Of a DNA stretch of 64,000 nucleotides, positions 57,359-64,000 are shown one piece after another. This DNA is from Casuarina equisetifolia (lineage: Eukaryota > Streptophyta > Magnoliopsida > Fagales > Casuarinaceae), in NCBI GenBank assembly GCA_028551475.1, contig CM052358.1:26190853-26254852 (forward strand), in the 5' to 3' direction. The position numbers and the translations under genes are program-made. Every line of letters starts with the position of its first letter. Position 1 is the stretch's first letter. A model generated the notes under the pieces. It was not told where the DNA came from. It ran no database searches and saw nothing but the letters and a program-made list of their open reading frames with translations.

Positions 57359-57870
57359 GCAACCAATTAGAAAGGAATAGGCCATACATCAGTTGAAGTT
57401 ACCTTAGTGGTTTGTTCATCTTTAGGCCTTCAGATGTAAATCATAATTGGTTAAACTTAAAAAAAAATTATAATAATTTGTTAGCTTAGTGGTAAGTTAA
57501 TAAGACCTTATATATATACGCTTGGGTATGATGTATTTTTTTTTAAAAAAAAAATCCAATCTTGGTCTTCAATAAGCCGTCATTCCTACTTATACGAAAT
57601 TACTGTTTTTCTAAAACAAAGATCCGTTCCTAATTTTACTAGAAGTCATTTATCTAACTAACAAAAAAAAAGGATTAATTGAACTTTTTTTTAATGTGGT
57701 TTTAAAATTTATGTTTAGATATAATATCTAACATAAATAATATAGGCAATATAAAATTTCAACAACATAAAATTTTTAGCACAACATGCTTAATATGTCT
57801 CTACAACTAACATAGGTAGTAGGTCCTTTGTCAAGTTTTATATATAAGTTTTTCTTCTAATTAAAAGAAT
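57359..57870. repeat. Dispersed AT-rich repeat, copy 1 (others at 58246-58398 and 59971-60430)
   Basis: The words CAATTAGAAAGGAATAG, TTAGATGTAAAACATAATTG, CCAATCTTGGTCTTCAATAA and CAAGTTTTATATATAAGTTT recur in the same orientation at 58246-58398 (first part only) and 59971-60430 (two parts). The unit is non-coding and of unknown family. The copies are interrupted by the LTR sequences at 57886-58245 and 58399-59970, so the repeat is older than those insertions. Confidence 0.6.
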
Positions 57871-57885
57871 TTTTCAATACAGTTT

Positions 57886-58245
57886 TGTTGGAGATACATA
57901 TACATATTTAGGAATATATGTTTCCTACTTAGCTATGTTATTCTTTCCTTATAGCATTATTTATTTGAGAAAATATTGTTATATATAAAAGTATTTACTC
58001 TCTTTATTCTGTATATAAATTCTTTTGTGGTTTGTTCCTTACATTATAAAAGAACACTTACAAGTACAATTCTCTTTAAGAAAGTAATATACAAGCTTCC
58101 CACATTCTATGTCTTTCTTTTTTTCTCCTTTGTGATATGGTATCAGAACCAAGCTTTTTCCCTAGCCTTAAGCTTCCACTTTCTCTCCTTTTTCTCTCCT
58201 CCCTTGTGATCATGTCCCCTCCTCCAATTCTTTTCACATTCTTAA
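57886..58245 (+). mobile_element. Fossil LTR fragment, Copia-like: one LTR plus primer-binding site and leader
   Basis: An LTR-like block of about 250 bp starts TGTTGGAGATAC at 57886, carries a TATATAAA-type promoter region, and is followed at 58138 by TGGTATCAGAACC, the usual initiator-tRNA-Met primer site of plant Copia elements. About 100 bases of leader follow, then the element stops abruptly. It is a broken, truncated copy without coding region. Confidence 0.6.
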
Positions 58246-58398
58246 CATTTTTAAACAATCAATTAGAAAGGAATAGACTGCTTAAAATTTCAATTAGAGC
58301 TACCAAAGATCTCAATTAAATAGTGAAGGTTTGAGATGCCTTATTATGAATGAATATTATCTTTATACCTTTAGATGCAAAACATAATTGATTGAACT

Positions 58399-59970
58399 TG
58401 AAAGGCACAAACCCAACAATATGGGCTTAGAAGTTTGTTAGGTCTAAGCCCGTATGTAATGTTCATAAACAGGGGAGATAAAGAATTTTGTAAAGATATT
58501 TTGTTGATAAATGAATTGGAGTTTTTTTTCTAATTGTCATGTCTACTAGAAGTTGATCTTCTTTAGATGAGGTTATTGAGGTATGTGCTTCCTCAAATGA
58601 GACTAGAGGTCCAAAGTCTCCCTTTGATGAGACTCTATTTTAGCCAAAATATAATCATTACACAACTTATTTTAGTTGTGCTAAATTATATTGGTAACAA
58701 TTGGTATCAGATCAATTTTGGCCCAGGAATTACCTTTTGATTAACAGCTTTGGTTTGAAGAAAGATGTTGCAAAGATAAGAGATATGCTGGTGAAGATGC
58801 AAAATCTTACCTCAAAGATGGACACAGCCTTAGAGTAAATGAGCTAAATCTCTCGCTCTTGCGCACAAATTTGTGAGAACTACTTAAAGAGCTGAAGGAG
58901 GCAGAAGTGGCTTGATTACAGGGCTGAAAAGGAGGAGAAAGAAGGTAAGGAGTTAGAAGTTGACGACTCAAAATCCAATTCTCCGATCAAGCATAAGGCA
59001 AATCTGTCATTGACAGAAGAGGAGGAAAACAGGAGGAAGAACCCAACAGAGTAGCACTCGCACAAGGTTAGCTTAAGTTCATTGACTTGCATGTGAAACC
59101 TAAGCGAACATCGATGCGACATGCGGGAGCTCATCGTGGTACCAGGACGAGTAAGCTCGGCTCGAAAGTCACCCAAAAAGGTGCAATCAAGTGCCAAAAT
59201 CGTCGCCAAAGGCTGTTGGGCAGAGCATGTCAGCAAAAACTTAAAAATCGGGTGGTGGAAAAGTTGAGGTAGAATCTTCAAGCGGCCAATTCTGGCAGTT
59301 AGGCGGCAAACAGGACACCACACGCCAGCCACCAAGAATGGCAACTGCCCGATTTGTCAGGTGGGTTGGTCACTGGCGAATTCTTTTTCCACTGGGGACG
59401 ACTGCCGGAGCGTTGCCAAGGAAGAGCTTTTCCGCAGGGACATGAATGTCCTCGGGGTATCTACAAATTTCCTTTTGTGTCCCTTGGATCTTATTGGACT
59501 ATATTTTGTATTGGGCCCTTGGTTAGTTTCCTTTTGTTTGGACCTTAGTTTTTTTGGGCTAGGTTAGGTTTGGGTCTTTATTTATTTAGTTTCTAGTTGT
59601 TAAGTTTCTTTTAAATTTAAAAAGCTTAAGGATAAGCTTTCTTAAAGAGGAATGAAATGATATGAGCCTAAAATTAGCTATTGTATACTTAGAAGTTAGT
59701 TAGGTCTGAATTTGTAAGTAATGTTTATAAACAGGAGAGAAGGAAAATTTTATAGGGGTCTTTTGTTGATGAATGAATTGAAGTTTTTTTTTTTTTGTTA
59801 TTAGTGTCCCATGTGATATTAGAAGTTGATCTCTCTTAGATGAGGTCATTGGCGTGGTGTCTCCTTTAAATGAGACTAGAGGTCCAAGTCTCCTTTTAAT
59901 GAGACTCTATTCTAACCAAAATTTGACAATTACACAATCCATTCTAGATGTGCCAAACATATTGGTAACA
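58399..59970 (+). mobile_element. Fossil non-autonomous LTR element (TRIM/LARD-like)
   Basis: Direct terminal repeats of about 300 bp (about 58399-58699 and 59658-59970) share TTAGAAGTTNGTTAGGTC, GATGAATGAATTG, GAAGTTGATCT and ATGAGACTAGAGGTCCAA, and both end TTGGTAACA. A primer-site-like TTGGTATCAGATC follows the left repeat at 58701. A purine tract (AAAGAGGAATGAAA, 59644-59657) precedes the right one. The ~960-bp interior has no recognisable gag or pol. The terminal repeats have diverged visibly, so the insertion is old. It looks structurally whole but has no coding capacity of its own. Confidence 0.65.
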
Positions 59971-60430
59971 TAAAAAGTGGTAGGTTACAATTTTTGTCTC
60001 AAGTTTCATACACAAGTTTTTCTTCTTATATAAATTTTTTTTGAATAAAATTAAAGTAATATGAAACTTGCATCACATTATTCCCAACAGATTTTTAAAC
60101 AATCAATTAGAAAGAAATAACCTACTTGGTAGTTTAATTAGAGCTATTGGAGATCTCTACATAAATGGTGAAGGTTTGTGACCCCTTATTATGAATGAAT
60201 CTTATCTTTAGACTTTTAGATGTAAAACATAAATGATTGAACTTGAGAGTTACCAAACAAGAGATCCAATCTTGGTCTTTAATAAGTAGACGACTCATTC
60301 CAAATTATACTAAGTTACTATTTTTCCACAAGTAAGACCCATTCCTAATTGTACTAGGAGTCCTCCTTTATCTGATTTACAAAAAAGGGGAATAATTTTT
60401 TTTTTAATATGGCAATAAAATCCGAGTTTA

Positions 60431-61080
60431 TATATTATATTTAACCATAAGATTGGGTCTTTAAGTTATCGTCTCATTTCTCTATTATTTGTAACCTCAC
60501 CTTAAGTCAAGAGGAAGTGTTAAAAGTATTAGTTGTTTTACTTTAAGAATATTTTAGTTAGATATTATGTTTACATTATCGATATTCATCCTTGATTAAC
60601 CAGCTTTCTAATGATTTTAGAGAGCATATCTAAGATTCTACCCATATATATACGTATGATTATCAAACTGTCTCCAAGGGTGTAAAACCCAGCTTATTTC
60701 TCGGGCAACTCTTTCATCTCTCGAGAGTCCTTTCGGAAGCTCAATCTAGGCCTTCCACCCAGCCCCCCAATAATTTCATTTATAATAAAAGAGGGCTATC
60801 GAAATAAGAGCTCTAAAAGCCTAAAATTATACATGCACAACAAATTGAGCGAAGAAAATCAAATGGGTTGTTTAAGCCCAAACCTATAAAATATTGGGGC
60901 ATCTGGTTGGAGAGTGGGTCGGCCTTGGGCCAACGGAGTACGATAGGCGAGTGAATCTTATTGTCCGGTATATGGACACACTAGGAAATGGAAGCTTAAT
61001 GTAGAAATTGGCAGGTTGGGCTCGCACGCATGTGATGTAGTTAACCCGAAACTTAAATAGGAATCTTATCTCTGGATGCT
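60431..61080. other. Spacer without recognised gene
   Basis: AT-rich at the left, then a moderately GC-rich stretch (60660-61080). No gene or family is recognised. Confidence 0.4.
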
Positions 61081-61082
61081 TT

Positions 61083-61385
61083 GAGAAGAAATGACCACAA
61101 TGATGTGAACTCTCGCCTGGCTCACTCAAATATTGCTAGGACAATGTCGAGAAGGAATGACCATGGTGAAGCATTCCGCTTGGCCTGCTTAAATCTCGCC
61201 TGGACTACATCAAGAAGGAATGACCAAGGGACCTCTAATTTTTCCTAGCTCCCTCTGACTTCATCTAGACGACGTCAAAAAGGAATGACTAAGGGAAGAC
61301 CCAGCTGGCTTGCTCAGACCTCACCCCAACAACATCGAGAAGGATCGACCAACGCGGGTTGCAATGCACTAGGCTCGTTTAGATC
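61083..61385. repeat. Minisatellite, five diverged ~64-bp units
   Basis: The motif GAGAAGGAATGACCAAGG recurs at 61083, 61149, 61212, 61277 and 61337, giving spacings of 66, 63, 65 and 60. Each is preceded by a CTCRNCTNGACNACATC-like word and followed by a GGCTNGCTCA-like word. The units are well diverged. The array sits just left of an LTR element. Confidence 0.8.
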
Positions 61386-61539
61386 ACGTATGAAGCTAGG
61401 GAAACCATCTAGGTTGGGTTAGGCGATAAGCCCATTACAAATAAAAGGTTAATCCCCATCTAATATTAGTCCATCTATAAGAGTCAAATATTGCTAAGAT
61501 TAGGGGCAGAATCGAAATCTAGGCCTAAGGTGGGATTTA

Positions 61540-62987
61540 TATATAGATATTAGAAGTATAAAGATAAGATAAGAACTCCAAAAAAAATAGAAGAGGGGGT
61601 GTAGAGGCTTTATATAAAAGGTTTAGAAGGTGGAATGAAAGCACCAAGAAATAGATAATTTATATACATATAATGATTAGAGTTAAAAGTAGCAGCCGTT
61701 CCTTAAAAAGGCTTCCTAGTGCAATTAGTTTTAGCTTTTGATTGTTTTTTGGAGTTGTCTAATGGCTTTGGATTTACTTTAAGATCTAGTTATTATAGAT
61801 TCTTTTATTATGTTCTATTTAGAGCTAACAAGTTCATTAGAAGTGGTGTTAGAATATCAATTTAGCATTTTTCACACACAATGGAGAAGAGACCTAGTGT
61901 AGTACAAAAGGATGCAGCAGAGATACGAGAAAATCAATGTCCAACAATGACCTATTTGGGTAAAAGGAAGCAGATCTATCCACTACTAAAAATGGTCAAG
62001 GAGCTATTGTAGGAGGAGACAAAGAAGCTACTATTGGAGAAGATCAGAACCAGTGTAGACGAGGAGGATGAGCTACCTCGCATCCACTACCAAGCTAGAT
62101 CAACAATTATTCCGTAGTGGATGAGAAGGCAAATGCTTAGCTGTGTGTGTCCCGACCTTTTCTTGACCGAGAGCTTAGGCACTTCCCATTGGCCAGAAGT
62201 CAGACAGCATATCGCAGATTGGCACTTTCCGCCACATATAGGGTCAGATTCGGTGCCATACAAGAAGGGCAGGTGGAGCACAACACCGGAGTTGTGCTAT
62301 CGGTGAGCCACGACAGAGAGATCGTGGGGTGAAACGTGTCAAGAGGGACTCGGAGGAACTTACATGCGTAGCCCGATCTATTAGACGCATCGGCCGTCAT
62401 ACGTTTTCCCCACAATAGGAGAAGGCCGCTGGAAGGTCTTTGGCAAAGTGACTTTTTTTTGGGACTGAAAAGCCTCTTATTTTTTTGGACTTCCTTTTGT
62501 TAGCCTTTTATTTTTGTATTTAATATTATGAGATAGATATTTTGTGATCCGAACCCTTGAGGACAAGGGTTTGGTGAAAAGGTAAAGATTGTCACTATTC
62601 ATCTATGGATAAAAGTTCTAGAAAAATAGAGATAGGATAAAAACTTAGAATAAGATATGATAAGAATTCTAAAAACAAAGAGTATAGATAAAGATTCTAG
62701 AAGAATAAAGATAAAATAATAACTCAAGAAGATAGAAGAGGAAGTGTAGAAGCTTTATATAAAGAGCTTGAGAGTTAGGTCAAGGTACCAACAAATAAGA
62801 AAATTAATACATCTTTGGTGATTAAAGTAGCAACCACCTTTTAAGCCATCTCTCTAGGAGGCTTCCTAGTGTAGTTAGTTTTAGCTTTCAAGTGTTTTTT
62901 GGAGTTGTCTAATATTTTTGGAATTACTTTGAAACCTAACTCTTTTAGATTCATTATATTCTATTGAGAACTATCAAGTTCATTACA
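61540..62987 (+). mobile_element. Fossil non-autonomous LTR element A
   Basis: Terminal repeats lie at about 61540-61841 (start indistinct) and 62590-62987. They share GGCTTCCTAGTGNAGTTAGT, TTTTTTGGAGTTGTCTAAT, GAAGNTTTATATAAA and AAGTTCATTA. The right repeat has the canonical TG...CA ends (TGTCAC ... TTCATTACA). The interior of about 750 bp starts AGTGGTGTTAGAATATC after the left repeat and has no recognisable gag or pol. The repeats differ at many positions, so it is old. The same LTR and the beginning of the interior occur in inverted orientation immediately to its right. Confidence 0.65.
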
Positions 62988-63702
62988 AGTTATGAAGCGT
63001 AGTGCATTGTCTAATTTCTAGTTGAAAATGAGCAGCCTAGCTCTTAATTAGGAAAAGGCTAGGACACACGGCTGAGCATTTGACTTCTTTTCCATTGTGG
63101 GCTAGTTCCCAATCTGGATTTGGTTGTGGATGGGAGGTAGCTCCTCCTTGTTTGCATTGGTTCCTCCACTTGTTCTAGTGATGGTTGGATTTTCTTGCTT
63201 TTACATAAATAGGCCATTATTAGATGTTGATTTTCTCATATCTCTACTAAATCCTTTCCCATAGCACTAAGTTTTTTTCTCTAAGGTGTTTTAAGAGTTG
63301 CTACCTCTGAAAGGTGCCAAATTGATAATCTAATACTACTTGTAATGAACTTTTTTTGTTTAATAGTACTTAATAGAACAACTAAAAGAATTCAAAAGAA
63401 CTAGGTCTAAAAGTATTTCTAGAAATATTAGACAACTTCATAAAACAAAGGCTAGACTAATTGCACTAGTAAGCCTACTTAAGGGATAGCTATTACTTTA
63501 AGTCTAGTCACTAGAGATATATGAATTCTCTTATTTATTAGTACCTTTAACCTATTCTATCTTTTAGAGTTCTTATCTTATTTTTATCGTTCTAAAATCT
63601 TCATCTAATCTATATCTTTTAAGAATTCTTATCCTATCTCTATCCTCCTAGAATTCGTATCTCTATCTTTCTAAAGTTCTTATATGTGAATAAATTGTGA
63701 CA
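62988..63702 (-). mobile_element. Fossil non-autonomous LTR element B, inverted relative of element A (5' part)
   Basis: The minus strand from 63702 reads an LTR of 362 bp (63341-63702; TGTCAC ... TTCATTACA), homologous to the LTRs of element A. It is followed at once by AGTAGTATTAGATTATCAA, matching the start of A's interior, and then by about 340 bases matching 61860-62215, including GAGCTACCTCCCATCCAC and CAGCCGTGTGTCCTAGCC. It ends where the right LTR of element A ends (62987), as if A had landed in B or the two met by recombination. Truncated, non-coding, old. Confidence 0.65.
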
Positions 63703-64000
63703 TTTGAGTGCTAGAGAAATAAATCAATTTTCATTTTCCTTTTAACTTCAGTCATCTATAGTACTATACAAAAGGAACAAAGATTTATGGTAGAATGAGA
63801 TTCTAGTAAAAAAGGGAAATATTTGTTTGCTTTTATTTGGGATACAACTCTTTCTTATGGTAATGCAATTTGTTTAGCTAAAGCTAGAGATTTTTTTTCT
63901 GGAAATTTGTTGTTTTCATTATTTTGGCGAATTAATTTGATGTTTGATATTTCATTTTTTTTTCTAGTAATGGAAGAGTAGTTCATACTTAGAGTTCCAC
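63703..64000. other. Right edge of the window, nothing recognised
   Basis: AT-rich. One plus-strand stretch (about 63836-63980) is open and reads WDTTLSYGNAICLAKARD, but it matches no family I can name and has no clear start. Confidence 0.35.

Noticed and set aside
63836-63980. Possible organelle-derived insert at the right edge
   Set aside because: It reads openly as protein but I could not match it to a plastid or mitochondrial gene, and the edge cuts it off.

Overview
The window is nuclear DNA of a flowering plant, most likely a woody eudicot. Genes have many short exons in long AT-rich introns, intergenic DNA is 65-70% AT, and LINE and LTR retroelement debris is common. I see no bacterial, phage, organellar or CRISPR features. 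I read seven intact protein genes, one tRNA gene, two gene relics and several repeat systems.

Layout. (1) 1-4.7 kb: the 3' two thirds of a young L1-type LINE whose frame is open from the window edge, butted against an older LINE relic with an inverted 5' piece. (2) 4.8-7.5 kb: a 125-bp tandem duplication, then a decayed ~490-bp tandem array holding a near-perfect 58-bp inverted repeat. (3) 9.4-10.8 kb: an intronless PUT/LAT-type polyamine transporter gene, plus strand. (4) 12.8-14.6 kb: relics of a TIR-NBS-LRR-type LRR domain (minus) and of a feruloyl-CoA 6'-hydroxylase-like 2-oxoglutarate dioxygenase (plus). (5) 15.4-40.8 kb: three tandem minus-strand genes for AAE17/AAE18-type peroxisomal acyl-activating enzymes. 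Each has 14 exons; the models give 727, 727 and 726 aa. (6) 42.7-45.8 kb: COP10, an inactive E2 variant, with an initiator tRNA-Met gene immediately upstream on the same strand. (7) 46.5-49.2 kb: a GPI-anchored GH17 beta-1,3-glucanase with an X8 module and a 28-nt micro-exon. (8) 52.8-56.1 kb: the SR splicing factor SCL30A. (9) 57.3-64 kb: gene-poor DNA with decayed non-autonomous LTR elements, one inserted into an inverted relative, a Copia-like LTR fragment, dispersed repeats and a ~64-bp minisatellite.

From memory, COP10, the GH17 gene, SCL30A and a PUT gene are neighbours in Arabidopsis (At3g13550, At3g13560, At3g13570, At3g13620). The window therefore appears to keep an ancient block into which, or beside which, the AAE array sits. 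The genes are independent housekeeping or regulatory units, not a pathway cluster. The AAE array is the main lineage-specific innovation: exon lengths are frozen, but the acyl-pocket region and peroxisomal signal differ between copies.

Exon coordinates were derived by hand from splice signals, phase continuity and similarity between copies. I see no convincing wholly new biological system; the best leads are the AAE divergence, the COP10 active-site substitution and intron duplication, and the hairpin-bearing satellite.
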